From: an uncultured Erythrobacter sp.
Lineage (GTDB): Bacteria; Pseudomonadota; Alphaproteobacteria; Sphingomonadales; Sphingomonadaceae
Direction: 5' to 3'
Assembly: GCF_958304185.1 (NCBI RefSeq)
Contig: NZ_OY284437.1
Location: 186,001-250,000, forward strand
Length of the DNA stretch: 64,000 bases
Position numbers and translations under genes: made by a program. Positions 46,455 through 56,461 of this stretch are shown here, in pieces. Numbering within the stretch: the first letter of the stretch is position 1; the number at the start of each line of letters is the position of its first letter. The notes under the pieces are model-generated. The model saw only the letters and a list, made by a program, of their open reading frames with translations. It was not told where the DNA came from and made no database searches.

Positions 46455-47675
46455 ATGGCCACCGCTCCCGCTCCCGCCGCCGATTCTTCCCAATCCGGCG
46501 CGCAAGCGCCCGACTATTGCGATCTGGACCCGTTCACCCTCACCGCCGCCGGGCATGAATTCACCTTCTACCCCCACGGGCAGGACCGCCTGAAGGCGCT
46601 GGTGGAGTTGATCGATGGTGCGCAGGAAAACCTCAAACTGTTCTACTACCTGTTCGACAGTGACATCTCCGGCACGATGGTGCGCGACGCGCTGGTCGCT
46701 GCGGCGCAGCGCGGGGTGACGGTCGATCTGATCGTGGATGATTTCGGCAATGACGCGGGGGCCGAGTTCTTCGCCCCGCTGGAGGAGGCCGGCGGCAGTT
46801 TCGCGATCTTCTCGCCGAAGTGGGGCAAGCGCTATCTGGTGCGTAACCATCAGAAGTTCGTGATCGCCGATGGCGCGCGGGTGATGACGGGCGGTGCCAA
46901 TGTCTCCGACCATTATTTCGCGATTCCCGCCGATAATGGCTGGTGCGATCTGTCGGTGCTGATTGAGGGCGCGGTGGTGGAACAGTTCCTGCGCTGGTTC
47001 GACCTGTTGCAGAAATGGGTCGCGAACGAGGCCAAGGGGCGCACCAGCCAGCTGCGCCGCTTGCGCGATATCGTCAAGGACTGGGACGGCGGCGCCGAGG
47101 GGACGGACGGGACGGTGCGGCTGCTGGTCGGCGGGCCGCTGGTGCGGCGCGGGCACTGGGCATGGTGCTTGCGGCAGGATCTGGTGAAGGCCAAGCGGCT
47201 CGATACAGTCTCGGCCTATTTCTCCCCGCCGCGCAGCTATCGCCGCCAGATGGCGCAGGTCGCACGGCGCGGTGAGGTGCGGATGATCATGGCGGGCAAG
47301 TCCGACATCTCGGCCGCGGTCGATATGGCGCGGCTGCTTTATGGTAAGCTGCTGCGCGCCGGTGCCAAGATTGCCGAGTTTCAGCCGTGCAAGCTGCACA
47401 TGAAGCTGATGGTGGTGGATGATGCGAGCTATGTCGGCAGCGCCAATCTCGATAAGCGGTCGTTCCGCATCAATGTCGAGCTGATGGTGCGGATCGAGGA
47501 TGCGGGGCTGGCCGCCAAGCTGCGCGAGCTGATCGACCACATGGAAGCCTCCAGCGTGCCGATGACGCGCGAACGGTATGAGCGGGAAAGCACCTTCATC
47601 AACCGGATGCGCTGGCGGTTCGCCTACTGGATGAGCCTAGCCGATTATCGCATCAGCAAAGTGGGCGCGAGCTAG
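46455..47675 (+). CDS. Phospholipase D / cardiolipin-synthase-like protein
   Basis: 406 residues from the ATG at 46455 (MATAPAPAAD); no strong ribosome binding site was seen. There are two HKD motifs, NHQKFVIAD (H132) and LHMKLMVVDD (H315), each with a nearby GGAN / GSAN-type element, the arrangement of cardiolipin synthases. There is no N-terminal membrane segment, unlike ClsA, so it is closer to the ClsB-like branch. It may transfer a phosphatidyl group between phosphatidylglycerol molecules or act as a phosphodiesterase. Confidence 0.85.
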   Translation: MATAPAPAADSSQSGAQAPDYCDLDPFTLTAAGHEFTFYPHGQDRLKALVELIDGAQENLKLFYYLFDSDISGTMVRDALVAAAQRGVTVDLIVDDFGNDAGAEFFAPLEEAGGSFAIFSPKWGKRYLVRNHQKFVIADGARVMTGGANVSDHYFAIPADNGWCDLSVLIEGAVVEQFLRWFDLLQKWVANEAKGRTSQLRRLRDIVKDWDGGAEGTDGTVRLLVGGPLVRRGHWAWCLRQDLVKAKRLDTVSAYFSPPRSYRRQMAQVARRGEVRMIMAGKSDISAAVDMARLLYGKLLRAGAKIAEFQPCKLHMKLMVVDDASYVGSANLDKRSFRINVELMVRIEDAGLAAKLRELIDHMEASSVPMTRERYERESTFINRMRWRFAYWMSLADYRISKVGAS

Positions 47676-47712
47676 CCTCCATCGGGCGTCGGGCGCGCTA
47701 TTTAACCGCATG

Positions 47713-47730
47713 CTAACCTTGTTTGGTTAG
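47713..47730. promoter_or_regulatory. Small inverted repeat between the PLD and sulfatase-like genes
   Basis: CTAACC-TTGTTT-GGTTAG (6-bp arms, 6-base spacer) is in the 103-base gap before the sulfatase-like gene. It could be an operator or an end-of-transcript hairpin; there is no T-run. Confidence 0.35.
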
Positions 47731-47778
47731 TGGCTCTGGCTGACGAGACGGTCGCCTCCGCTCCCTGCATCAGGTCCG

Positions 47779-49188
47779 ATGGCCTCTGCGCGCGGCACGG
47801 CGAAGCGCTCCGACCCGAGGAGCCGAGCAGCCGTGCAGCAAGCCATTCTGACCCGTTTCCGCCAGGCTCCCATGACGCCTGCGACGCGGGCCGCGCTGGT
47901 GAACTGGCTGCTGGTCTGGGTGGTGCTGGCCAATCTCGGCTTCAGCCTGTTGTATTTCGCCGGCGGCCCCCCGCGCGTCATGTCGATCATCGTGTTCGGC
48001 GGGGCGGGGCTGCTGGTGCGAGGCCATTCGTGGATAGTGAGGTGCCTGACCTTCATCGCGGCCCTGGCTTATGCGGTGATCCTATACACCGGTTCGCTGT
48101 TTAATCTGTCGATCTTTTCGCTCAGCCGGTCGGTCGTGTTCATGAGCGAATTGAACGCATTCAATTCACTTGAATACGTGCTGGTTGGCGCCTTCCTGTG
48201 CGGCCTTGTTATCGCCGCATGCTTGCTCCTGCGCCGCCCCGCGCGTTTTTCCGACCCGCGCGCGCTTCTTGTAGCAGCGGCAGCGGTCGCGGCGGTCGCG
48301 CTGTTCGATCTCTGGATGGGGGTCGGCGCGCGCGGCCATTACAGCCGACTTTACGCTGAGGACTCGGCTTTTTCCTCGGCTGTGACCAATTCGCAGATCG
48401 CGCCGGCTTCGGGCAAACTGGAGCGGCACTTGCTGATCGTGATGGTCGAAGCGCTTGGCGTGCCGATGGATAATCCCGAGATGAGCCGGCTGATCTTCTC
48501 GCGCTACCGTGACCCTGCCGTCCGGTCGCGGTTCGAGGTGCGCACCGGGACCACCACCTATTACGGTTCGACCACCTCGGGCGAAATTCGCGAATTGTGT
48601 GGGCGCTGGGGTGATTACGATGCGCTGGTAACGCAGCGGGACGATAACTGCCTGCCCGCAAAGTTGGCGCGCGGCGGCGCCGAAACCACAGCCTACCACA
48701 GCTTTGATGGCCAATTCTTCGATCGCGACAAATGGTATCCCAACATCGGCTTCGACAAGCAGTTGTTCCGCAACGAACTCGCCAAAGGCGGCGCTGAAGC
48801 CTGCGGCGGCGTGTTCCCCGGCGTGTGCGACCGCGATGTGCCGCGACAGTTGGCCGCGCAGCTGAAGGCGGCGAGCAAGCCGCAGTTCGTCTACTGGCTG
48901 ACGGTCAACACCCACCTGCCGGTGCCCGAGCGAAACAATCTCAACACTGAAAACTGCGCGCGGGTTTCGCCCAAGCTGGCGAACGAATATCCGATGATCT
49001 GCCGCCAGATCGCGATCTGGGATGCGATCGACGCGGCGATGGTCAAGGAGATCACTGCGGCCGATTTCCCGCCGACCGACATCCTGCTCGTGGGTGATCA
49101 TATGCCGCCCTATTTCGACCGCAAGAGCCGCACCCAATTCGCGCCCGACCGCGTGCCGTGGCTGCTGCTCAAATGGCGCGGCGAGTGA
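47779..49188 (+). CDS. Membrane-anchored sulfatase-like hydrolase/transferase (alkaline phosphatase superfamily)
   Basis: 469 residues. About four to five N-terminal membrane segments precede a large extracytoplasmic domain starting near residue 205 (RHLLIVMVEALGVPMD). TTYYGSTTSGEIRELCG holds the presumed threonine nucleophile, and the metal ligands are suggested by LTVNTHLPV and DILLVGDHMPPYF. The arrangement is like LtaS/MdoB/EptA phospho-group transferases, so a polar head-group donor such as a phospholipid is likely. Cysteines in the soluble domain suggest disulfides. The substrate is unknown. Confidence 0.83.
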   Translation: MASARGTAKRSDPRSRAAVQQAILTRFRQAPMTPATRAALVNWLLVWVVLANLGFSLLYFAGGPPRVMSIIVFGGAGLLVRGHSWIVRCLTFIAALAYAVILYTGSLFNLSIFSLSRSVVFMSELNAFNSLEYVLVGAFLCGLVIAACLLLRRPARFSDPRALLVAAAAVAAVALFDLWMGVGARGHYSRLYAEDSAFSSAVTNSQIAPASGKLERHLLIVMVEALGVPMDNPEMSRLIFSRYRDPAVRSRFEVRTGTTTYYGSTTSGEIRELCGRWGDYDALVTQRDDNCLPAKLARGGAETTAYHSFDGQFFDRDKWYPNIGFDKQLFRNELAKGGAEACGGVFPGVCDRDVPRQLAAQLKAASKPQFVYWLTVNTHLPVPERNNLNTENCARVSPKLANEYPMICRQIAIWDAIDAAMVKEITAADFPPTDILLVGDHMPPYFDRKSRTQFAPDRVPWLLLKWRGE

Positions 49189-49335
49189 TGTGCGGCTGAT
49201 AGGTTCTGGATCAATTCAGTCCCGCAATTGACAGTGCTGGGCGGATGGGGCCCGGCCAGAGTTTCATCGCAGCGTCACATGTAAGTGGTTTGGAAACACG
49301 GCAGGTTACTCCAAACATCAGGGGGATCGGCTTTC

Positions 49336-50049
49336 ATGCGTCTTGGTCTTGTCTTTGCAGGCATCGCTCTTGCTCTCGCCTCTCCGGTGATTGCCCAGTC
49401 GGCGCCAAACCCCGCGCCGCCAGCGACGGAAGGGCCGCAGCCGGTGGCGACGCTCGAAAACCGCAAGATGTCCACCAGAGAGCTGAGCGAGCAGTTGCGC
49501 GCGGGCGGCCTGGTCATGCTGATGCGGCATGAACGGACCAATGTCCCCTCGCGCGGCGATGACTACAGTCGCCCCGCCAATGACTGCAACGCGCAGCGCA
49601 ATCTTTCGCCCGCAGGAGTCGCGGGTGCGGCGGAGACAGGCCAAGCCATCCGGGCGATCGGCTGGCCGATTGGCCGGGTCCTGTCGAGCGAGATGTGCCG
49701 TTCGACCGAGACTGCGCGGTTCATGTTCGGCCGCTATGAAATCGAACCGCGTTTGATGCACCATGACAACACGCCGGAGCGGCCCGTGACGGTCGCGGGG
49801 CAGGAGCTCAATGCTCTGCTTGCCGATATCGCGCGCGGCGGCAGCGACAATACGGTCATGGTCAGCCATATCGGCAACATCTACTTCGCCATCGGCCTGC
49901 GCCTGAGCGAGGGCGAGTTTGCGGTGCTGCAACGGCAGGAGGATGGGCATTATGTCATCCTCGGCACCTTCGACCCCGGCTATATCGGCGCACACGCCCG
50001 GCAAGCGCAATATGAGGAAGAGCAGCGCGCCGAGGCCTCAGCCAAATAA
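49336..50049 (+). CDS. Secreted histidine phosphatase family protein
   Basis: 237 residues from the ATG at 49336, preceded by GGGGGA. The signal peptide ends at about SPVIAQ. The catalytic motif is LMRHERTN (RHE rather than RHG), with SSEMCRSTETARFMFG and later VMVSHIGNIYFAIG giving the second histidine. Members dephosphorylate small molecules or proteins; the substrate is unknown. C-terminally it is Glu/Gln-rich. It is convergent with dnaB. Confidence 0.85.
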   Translation: MRLGLVFAGIALALASPVIAQSAPNPAPPATEGPQPVATLENRKMSTRELSEQLRAGGLVMLMRHERTNVPSRGDDYSRPANDCNAQRNLSPAGVAGAAETGQAIRAIGWPIGRVLSSEMCRSTETARFMFGRYEIEPRLMHHDNTPERPVTVAGQELNALLADIARGGSDNTVMVSHIGNIYFAIGLRLSEGEFAVLQRQEDGHYVILGTFDPGYIGAHARQAQYEEEQRAEASAK

Positions 50050-50085
50050 CGCAAGCCCCATCGGGACCTGCGCTGACTGCCTGAC

Positions 50086-51606
50086 CTATTCCTGCCCCCA
50101 GTCCGAATAGTCCTTGTAATTCGGCGAGGTGAACTTGGTGATGTCGCTCTGGAAGTGCAGCGGGACATTGCCGGTTGAGCCGTGACGCTGCTTCGCCACG
50201 ATCAGGGTGGCGCGGCCCACGAGCCCTTCGAACTTCTCCTCCCACGCGCGGTATTTTTCCTGCACATCGGGGGTAGAGCTTGCGTCGGGCGTGTCGGGCT
50301 TGACCAGCAGGTGGTAATAATCGCCGCGGAAGATGAACCACACCATGTCGGCGTCCTGCTCGATCGAGCCGGATTCGCGCAAGTCGGACAGCATCGGGCG
50401 CTTGTCCTCGCGCTGTTCGACCGCACGGCTGAGCTGCGACAGCGCAATCACCGGGACCTGCAATTCCTTCGCCAGCGTTTTCAGGCCCCGGCTGATTTCC
50501 GAGATTTCGTTGACCCGGTTATCGTTCGCGCGGCCCGAACCTTGCAACAATTGCAGGTAGTCGACGATGATCAGGCCGATGTCATGCCGCCGCTTCATCC
50601 GCCGTGCGCGGGTGCGCAGGGCCGAGATCGTCAGCGCTGGCGTATCGTCGATATAGAGCGGCAGTTCGGCGAGGCGCTGACTGGCGTAGGACAGCTTCTG
50701 GAAATCCTCGCGGGTCAGTTTACCGCTGCGCAGGGCTTCCGACGAAATCTCCGCCTGTTCGGCCAAGATACGCGTCGCCAGCTGGTCGGCGCTCATTTCC
50801 AGGCTGAAGAAGGCGACCGGCGCGCCGTAATTGAACTCGCCCCCGTCGCGTTGCCATTCGAGATGCTTTTCCGCGCAATTGAAGGCGATGTTGGTGGCCA
50901 GCGAGGTCTTGCCCATGCCGGGACGCCCGGCGAGGATAATGAGGTCGGAATTGTGAAGCCCGGAGGTCTTCTGGTCGATTGTAGAAAGACCCGTGGTCTT
51001 GCCCGACAAGCCGCCGCCGGAATTCATCGCCGCTTCGGCCAGCTTGATCGCGTGCATCGCCGCTTCACGGAAGGTCGAGGCTTCACGGCCGGTCGCCGCG
51101 CCTTCGGCCACGTCGAACAGCGCCGCTTCGGCCTGCGCGATGCGGTCCAGCGGCGAAGTGTCCTGCGAGGTATCGAGCGCGCCTTCGACCAGACCGCGCC
51201 CGACGCTGACAAGCTCGCGCAGTAAGGCGAGATCATAGATCTGCTGGGCAAGCTCACGCGGAGCGAGCAGGCCAGCACCGCTGGCGGTCAGTTGCGCCAG
51301 ATAGCTGGTGCCGCCGAGCTCCTTCAGCGCCTCGTCCGCCTCGAAATAGGGACGCAAGGTTACGGGTGAGGCGGTGGCGTTGCGTTCCAGCAGCGCCTGC
51401 ACGCGGGTATAGATTCGCTGGTGCAGGCCTTCGAAGAAGTGATCGGCGCGAATCGGCACCTGCAATTCTTCCAGCACCCGGTTGTCGATCAGCACCGCGC
51501 CCAGAAACGCTGCTTCAGCCTCAAGATTGTAAGGCAGCTTGCGCATCGGGAGCTCGCCATCGGTGGCTTGCAGCTTGATCGGGGTGACTTTTTCGGGTTC
51601 GGCCAT
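50086..51606 (-). CDS. dnaB: Replicative DNA helicase
   Basis: 506 residues from the ATG at 51606 (MAEPEKVTP). The N-terminal helical domain starts near LPYNLEAEAAFLGAVL. The RecA-like domain has Walker A GRPGMGKTS (about 223-231), VAFFSLEMSADQLATRI, and IIVDYLQLLQGSG for Walker B. It unwinds DNA at the replication fork as a hexamer. No intein or insertion is evident. Confidence 0.97.
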   Translation of the reverse strand: MAEPEKVTPIKLQATDGELPMRKLPYNLEAEAAFLGAVLIDNRVLEELQVPIRADHFFEGLHQRIYTRVQALLERNATASPVTLRPYFEADEALKELGGTSYLAQLTASGAGLLAPRELAQQIYDLALLRELVSVGRGLVEGALDTSQDTSPLDRIAQAEAALFDVAEGAATGREASTFREAAMHAIKLAEAAMNSGGGLSGKTTGLSTIDQKTSGLHNSDLIILAGRPGMGKTSLATNIAFNCAEKHLEWQRDGGEFNYGAPVAFFSLEMSADQLATRILAEQAEISSEALRSGKLTREDFQKLSYASQRLAELPLYIDDTPALTISALRTRARRMKRRHDIGLIIVDYLQLLQGSGRANDNRVNEISEISRGLKTLAKELQVPVIALSQLSRAVEQREDKRPMLSDLRESGSIEQDADMVWFIFRGDYYHLLVKPDTPDASSTPDVQEKYRAWEEKFEGLVGRATLIVAKQRHGSTGNVPLHFQSDITKFTSPNYKDYSDWGQE

Positions 51607-51753
51607 CAGCGTCTGATGCGCCGCAGCGGCCCCTTCGCGCAAGGGCGAACCGCGCCAATATTTATTTGCGATGCTGTGGATAGTGGGGAGAGTTTGGACC
51701 TCCATCTGCCGAATTGCTTGAAGTGCGCCCCTTCCATCTGCGAAGGCAGGGAT

Positions 51754-52287
51754 ATGGCTGGCCCGCCGACCGATTCCCTGCCCCTGTCTCCCGCGCCCGG
51801 CGCTGCGGGGGCGCAGCGCATTGCGCAGGTCACGCTTGATGAAGCAACGATCCTGTGGCGCAATGCCGATGTCGAACAGGAACGCCGGGTGGCGATCTAT
51901 GACCTGATCGAGGAAAACACCTTCAAGCCGGTTCGCTCCGCCGAACGTGGGAGCAGCGGGCCGTATCACCTGCACCTGTCGGTCACCGATGGACGGCTCG
52001 GAATGGATGTCAGCGATACTGCGGGCCAGTTGCTGGAAACCCTGCTGATCGGCATGGCCCGCTTCCGCCGCCCGATCCGCGAATATTTCGCGATCTGTGA
52101 CAGCTATTATCAGGCGATCCGAAAGGCGACCCCGGCTGAGATCGAGACGATCGACATGGCCCGGCGCGGCATTCACAATGATGCCGCCGAACTGCTGCTC
52201 GAACGGCTGGAGGGCAAGGTCGAGACCGATTTCGCCACCGCCCGGCGGTTGTTCACGCTGATCTGCGTGCTGCACATCAAGGGCTAG
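51754..52287 (+). CDS. UPF0262 family protein
   Basis: 177 residues from the ATG at 51754. The family core includes RIAQVTLDEATILWRNADVEQERRVAIYDLIEEN, LLIGMARFRRPIREYFAICDSYY, and MARRGIHNDAAELLLERL at the C-terminal end. The family is alphaproteobacterial and its role unknown. It is divergent from dnaB; the 147-base gap must hold both promoters. Confidence 0.92.
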   Translation: MAGPPTDSLPLSPAPGAAGAQRIAQVTLDEATILWRNADVEQERRVAIYDLIEENTFKPVRSAERGSSGPYHLHLSVTDGRLGMDVSDTAGQLLETLLIGMARFRRPIREYFAICDSYYQAIRKATPAEIETIDMARRGIHNDAAELLLERLEGKVETDFATARRLFTLICVLHIKG

Positions 52288-52307
52288 GGCGGGGGAACAC
52301 CAGGGGC

Positions 52308-53036
52308 ATGGCGGCATCCAGCGCAAAGGGCGCAAAGCGCACGCGCAGCCGCGGCGGGCTTCGGCGGCGCTGGCTGCTGCGGATGGCGGCGCTTGCGATA
52401 CTGTTCGGCCTCGCCTTTGCGGGATGGCTGTGGTGGGACATGCGCGCCTGGCGCCCGGACGAGACGCTTTACCCCGAACAGGGCGCGCTGGTGCCAGCGG
52501 GCGGCGGCGAGGTGCGGTTTGCGACGTTGAAAGCGGTGGGCGCGCAGTTCGTCTATCTGCCGCTGGCCGCAGGCGCATCCGGCGGCTTTGCTGACCGCTT
52601 CGCTCGCGCGCGTGAGGCGGGCTTGCAAGTGGGCGTGGCGCTCGATTTCGATCCCTGCCTCGGCGCGGATGCCCAGAGCGGAATGTTCGCCCAGATGGTG
52701 CCGCGCGATGCCGATCTGCTGCCGCCTGCCATCGGCCTTTCCCGGCTGGCTGATAATTGCACCCCCAAGGTCAGCGATGCGGCGGTCGAAAGCGAGCTGA
52801 TGACGCTGATCAACCAGATCGAGACCCATGCCGGGCGCCCGGTGATCCTCAAGCTGTCCCCCGCCTTTCAGGACCGTCACAACACCGCGACCACGCTGGC
52901 GCGCGACCTGTGGCTGGCGCGCGACCGGGCGCGGCCCGACTATGCAGGCCGTCCGTGGCTGCTATGGAGCGCCAACAGCGCACTGGTGACAGAGGCTGCG
53001 GCGGAGCCGGTTGAATGGGTGGTGGTGCAGAAATGA
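52308..53036 (+). CDS. GH25-like (lysozyme-type) glycosidase-fold protein with membrane anchor
   Basis: 242 residues. A basic N-terminus (RTRSRGGLRRRW) precedes one membrane segment (about 25-44). The rest has a GH25-like pattern of beta-alpha units: VRFATLKAVGAQFVYLPL, FADRFARAREAGLQVGVALDFDPC, and RPVILKLSPAFQ. The expected Asp/Glu catalytic pattern of muramidases is only partly visible (VALDFD), so activity is uncertain. The ATG of cytidine deaminase overlaps its stop. Confidence 0.68.
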   Translation: MAASSAKGAKRTRSRGGLRRRWLLRMAALAILFGLAFAGWLWWDMRAWRPDETLYPEQGALVPAGGGEVRFATLKAVGAQFVYLPLAAGASGGFADRFARAREAGLQVGVALDFDPCLGADAQSGMFAQMVPRDADLLPPAIGLSRLADNCTPKVSDAAVESELMTLINQIETHAGRPVILKLSPAFQDRHNTATTLARDLWLARDRARPDYAGRPWLLWSANSALVTEAAAEPVEWVVVQK

Positions 53037-53458
53037 TGCTCGACGACGCGCAGGAACAGGCTCTGATCATCGCCGCCTTTGCCGCGGCGGAGCAGGCCTA
53101 CGCGCCCTATTCCGACTACCCCGTCGGCGCGGCGCTGCTGTTTGATGATGGCGCGGTGATCACCGGCTGCAATGTCGAAAACGCCAGCTACGGCCTTGCC
53201 CTGTGTGCCGAGACGGTCGCGGTCGCCAAGGCGATGGGCGAAGGGCGGCGCGGCGGTCTGGTGGCCGTCGCGGTGGTGGGCCTCAAGGCCGATGCCGAGC
53301 CGATCACGCCCTGCGGCCGCTGCCGCCAGGTGCTCAACGAGGTCGCTGCATTGGGCGCAACCGATCCGCTGGTGCTGTGCGTCAGCAAAGACGACGTGCG
53401 GCGCGTGACGCTGTCGGCGCTGCTGCCGCACGCTTTCGGGCCTTCGCATCTGGGTTAG
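53033..53458 (+). CDS. cdd: Cytidine deaminase
   Basis: 141 residues from the ATG at 53033, overlapping the previous stop by four bases. Zinc ligands are C58 (CAE, with catalytic E60) and C94/C97 (PCGRC), with [17 protein letters not shown] as the active-site segment; this is the cysteine-type small tetrameric class. It deaminates cytidine and deoxycytidine. Its TAG stop overlaps the convergent M14 peptidase stop by four bases. Confidence 0.95.
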   Translation: MMLDDAQEQALIIAAFAAAEQAYAPYSDYPVGAALLFDDGAVITGCNVENASYGLALCAETVAVAKAMGEGRRGGLVAVAVVGLKADAEPITPCGRCRQVLNEVAALGATDPLVLCVSKDDVRRVTLSALLPHAFGPSHLG

Positions 53459-54594
53459 GCGTCTTTCCCTTCCAACCACTCCACCAGCGCCGCCATGCAC
53501 TCGCGGCCCAAGAGCTTGCAGCGTTCCGGCGACCAGCCCTGCTCGGGCTCAGGGAAGTCGGCCAAGTCCTTGTAGGGCATCTCGAGCGTCATCGCGACGG
53601 CGCCGAAGCGTTCGGCGACCTGGTTGGTGCTCATTGACAGGTTGGCGCGGCCCGGGGAGGCCTTGGGGTAGCCGAGCTTGGTCTGGAAATCGGGCGTGCG
53701 GCGGTCGAGGATGCGCTGGTAGCGATCATAGCCATCGCCCTGCGCCTGCGTCCAAGACGGGATGCCATCGAACCCGGCGATGAACACGGCGGGGATTGCC
53801 TCGTCCGCGTGGACATCCATCGCGAAGTGGACGCCGGTCTGATCCATCCGGTTGCGGATCGCCAGCACCTCGGGCGCGCGTTCGGGCGTCGGTTCCGCCC
53901 ATTCGCGGTTGAGGTTCGTGCCAACCGCATTGGTTCGCAGATGCCCGCGCCGCGAACCATCCGGGTTGCAATTGGGCACGATGTGGATCCGGCAGGCCTT
54001 GCGCAGCGCCCGCGCGACCGGATCGGCGGGATCGGTCAGGCACTCGATCGCGCCTTCCATCCACCATTCCGCCTGAGTCTCGCCCGGATGCTGGCGGGCA
54101 TAGAGCCACACCTGCGTGTCGCCTTCGCCCAGTTCGAGGCAGTCGATTGGCTGACCATCCAGCGTGGTGCCGAGCCGGACGTAGTCGACCCCTTCGCAGG
54201 ATGCGGTTTCGGCGATCAGATCGTGGTGCCGCTCCATCGAATAGGGTGCGAAATAGGCGCACCAGAACACATCGGTGGCGGGGAGGTAACGCACCGTCAA
54301 AGTGCCGCCATCCTCATCTTTGTCAAAAGTGCTCGCCGCTCGCGCCCAATAGGCGCGGTCTTCGCTGACGCAGGCGTCATAGTCCGGCCAGCCGCCGGGA
54401 TAGGCGCTGGCGTTGAGGCCGGTGAGCTTCAGCACCACTTCCTCGCCCGCCTTCGCGCTCACCCGGAAGTGGAACCACTGGAAGAACTCGGATTCGTGAT
54501 CGCGCTTGATCGCCAGCCGCGCGGTCGCACCGTCGATCCCGAGCACGTCAATATTGCCGCTATCGAAACCGGCATCGATGAAAAGAGAGGTCAT
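53455..54594 (-). CDS. M14-family (cytosolic carboxypeptidase-like) metallopeptidase
   Basis: 379 residues from the ATG at 54594. An N-terminal beta domain (about 1-125) precedes the carboxypeptidase domain. Zinc ligands are H169 and E172 in RQHPGE and H262 in MDVHADE; the catalytic glutamate is E338 in [23 protein letters not shown] contributes the substrate-binding Asn/Arg. This matches the Nna1/CCP-type subfamily, which removes acidic residues from C-termini in eukaryotes; the bacterial role is unknown. Its start shares one base with the lipoprotein stop (TAATG). Confidence 0.92.
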   Translation of the reverse strand: MTSLFIDAGFDSGNIDVLGIDGATARLAIKRDHESEFFQWFHFRVSAKAGEEVVLKLTGLNASAYPGGWPDYDACVSEDRAYWARAASTFDKDEDGGTLTVRYLPATDVFWCAYFAPYSMERHHDLIAETASCEGVDYVRLGTTLDGQPIDCLELGEGDTQVWLYARQHPGETQAEWWMEGAIECLTDPADPVARALRKACRIHIVPNCNPDGSRRGHLRTNAVGTNLNREWAEPTPERAPEVLAIRNRMDQTGVHFAMDVHADEAIPAVFIAGFDGIPSWTQAQGDGYDRYQRILDRRTPDFQTKLGYPKASPGRANLSMSTNQVAERFGAVAMTLEMPYKDLADFPEPEQGWSPERCKLLGRECMAALVEWLEGKDA

Positions 54595-55226
54595 TATCGT
54601 CCTTGAAGCTTCTTGACGTCGATCGTCACAGTCTCGCCATTGCCACCGGGAAAGTCGTTGAACAACCCGGCGGCGAGTGTGCGGGCGCTGGCATCGAGCT
54701 GCGAGTAGGGTGACTTCACCCCGGTTGCGAGCTGCGCGCGGCCTTCCCACAGGGTGGTGCCGTTCGTCTGGCCGATCCGCACCGACAATTCGGTCATGGT
54801 ATTGGCGCCTTCACGCCCGCCGCCGAGATTGATGCCGACCCCCATGCCGAGACCTGAACCGAAGCCCCCGGTCTGTCCGCCAACCCCGACGCTGACCGGG
54901 CCGCGTTCACGCACGGGAGCGGCGGCAATCGGCGCGCGGGTGGTGCGGATCGCGGCGACCTGCCCGGCAGGTGCGCCTTTCGCGACCACGGTATAGCCCA
55001 GCCGCGCCAGTTCACCGCTGACGGCGGTGGCAAAGGCACTGCGCGCATTTTCGTTTGTCACCTCGTCAGGGAAGGTGATCGCAATCGTGCCCTGTCCGAG
55101 CCCTGCCGGGCTGGGCGCAACAAAGCGCGTGACTTCGACCGGGCCAGTGTAAGGTGTTGTCGCACAAGCCGATAGTGCCAGCGCGGCTGCGGCGGCGATG
55201 GGGGAAAATAAGCGGGCAGGCAGCAT
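54594..55226 (-). CDS. DUF4136-like lipoprotein
   Basis: 210 residues from the ATG at 55226. The signal peptide ends with LSAC (C20), the lipobox. The domain pattern is like DUF4136: [30 protein letters not shown], a Gly-rich central loop (about 100-140) and [14 protein letters not shown] near the end. The function is unknown. It is translationally coupled to the downstream M14 peptidase gene. Confidence 0.75.
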   Translation of the reverse strand: MLPARLFSPIAAAAALALSACATTPYTGPVEVTRFVAPSPAGLGQGTIAITFPDEVTNENARSAFATAVSGELARLGYTVVAKGAPAGQVAAIRTTRAPIAAAPVRERGPVSVGVGGQTGGFGSGLGMGVGINLGGGREGANTMTELSVRIGQTNGTTLWEGRAQLATGVKSPYSQLDASARTLAAGLFNDFPGGNGETVTIDVKKLQGR

Positions 55227-55346
55227 GGCACAGGTTCCTTTTGTGGCCAGCAGACTATAGGGCGCAGCAGGCCCGGTGCACAGACCCGTGTGTGTGTGAT
55301 CCAGGTTGAGAATTTTGAAGTGCATTGCATGATAGGGCCTTCGTCA

Positions 55347-56354
55347 ATGACCTCTCCCGGCAAACCTTCCGTGCTCGTGACCGGCGGCGCGGGCTATATC
55401 GGCAGTCACGCGGTGCTGGCCTTGCAGGACGCAGGCTGGCCGGTGGCGGTGATAGACAACCTCACCACAGGCTTCCGATTTGCGCTGCCCGAAGGCGTGC
55501 CGCTGTATGAAGGCGATATCGCCGATGCGGACTTGCTGGCGCGGATCTTTGCCGAGCAGGGCACGGGCGCGATCATGCACTTTGCAGGGTCGATCGTGGT
55601 GCCGGAAAGCGTCGCCGATCCGCTGAAGTATTATCACAACAACACCGCCAAAAGCCGCGCGCTGATCGAAGCGGCGGTCACGGCGGGGGTGCCGCATTTC
55701 ATCTTCTCCTCGACCGCGGCGACCTATGGCATCCCGGATGTCGCTGCTGTGTCCGAAGATACGCCGCAGCGCCCGATCAACCCCTATGGCTGGTCGAAGC
55801 TGATGACCGAGCAGATGCTTGCCGATGTCGCGGTGGCCCACCCGCTCAATTTCGGCGTGCTGCGTTACTTCAATGTCGCAGGCGCCGATCCGCAGGCGCG
55901 CAGCGGGCAGTCGACCGCCGGTGCAACCCATCTCATCAAGGTCGCGATTGAGGCAGCATTGGGGATGCGCGAATCGGTGAGCGTGTTCGGCACCGATTAT
56001 GCCACACCCGATGGCACCGGGGTGCGCGACTATATCCATGTCAGCGATCTGGCAGCCGCCCATGTGCTGACGCTGGAGGCGCTGATTGCTGATCCCGCAC
56101 GCTCGCTGACCATGAATTGCGGCTATGGTCGGGGGTTCTCGGTGAACGAGGTGCTCGACGCGGTCGACCGGGTGACGAATCGCAAGCTCGACCGCCGGAT
56201 CGAAGGCCGCCGCGCAGGCGATCCCGATTCGCTGATTTCCAACCCCGCGCGGCTGAAGCAGACGCTTGGATGGCAGCCTGCCCATGCCGAACTCGACACG
56301 ATCATCGCCCATGCACTGGCGTGGGAGCGCAAATTGCGCGATTTGCGGCCCTGA
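55347..56354 (+). CDS. galE: UDP-glucose 4-epimerase
   Basis: 335 residues from the ATG at 55347 (MTSPGKPSVLV); one at 55329 is an alternative. The Rossmann motif is TGGAGYIGSHAV. The SDR catalytic residues lie in FSSTAATYG and NPYGWSKLMTE (YxxxK), and RYFNVAGAD is family-typical. It interconverts UDP-glucose and UDP-galactose, or possibly UDP-GlcNAc/GalNAc, for polysaccharide synthesis. Confidence 0.93.
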   Translation: MTSPGKPSVLVTGGAGYIGSHAVLALQDAGWPVAVIDNLTTGFRFALPEGVPLYEGDIADADLLARIFAEQGTGAIMHFAGSIVVPESVADPLKYYHNNTAKSRALIEAAVTAGVPHFIFSSTAATYGIPDVAAVSEDTPQRPINPYGWSKLMTEQMLADVAVAHPLNFGVLRYFNVAGADPQARSGQSTAGATHLIKVAIEAALGMRESVSVFGTDYATPDGTGVRDYIHVSDLAAAHVLTLEALIADPARSLTMNCGYGRGFSVNEVLDAVDRVTNRKLDRRIEGRRAGDPDSLISNPARLKQTLGWQPAHAELDTIIAHALAWERKLRDLRP

Positions 56355-56461
56355 CAGGGGCAGGTTCGCATTGACGCCGCAGACCGGTGTCGCTAACGGC
56401 AGCCTTCGATTTAACGCGCGTCGGCCCTGTCCGGCGCGCTTCTCTTTTGGAAACAAGCGCC

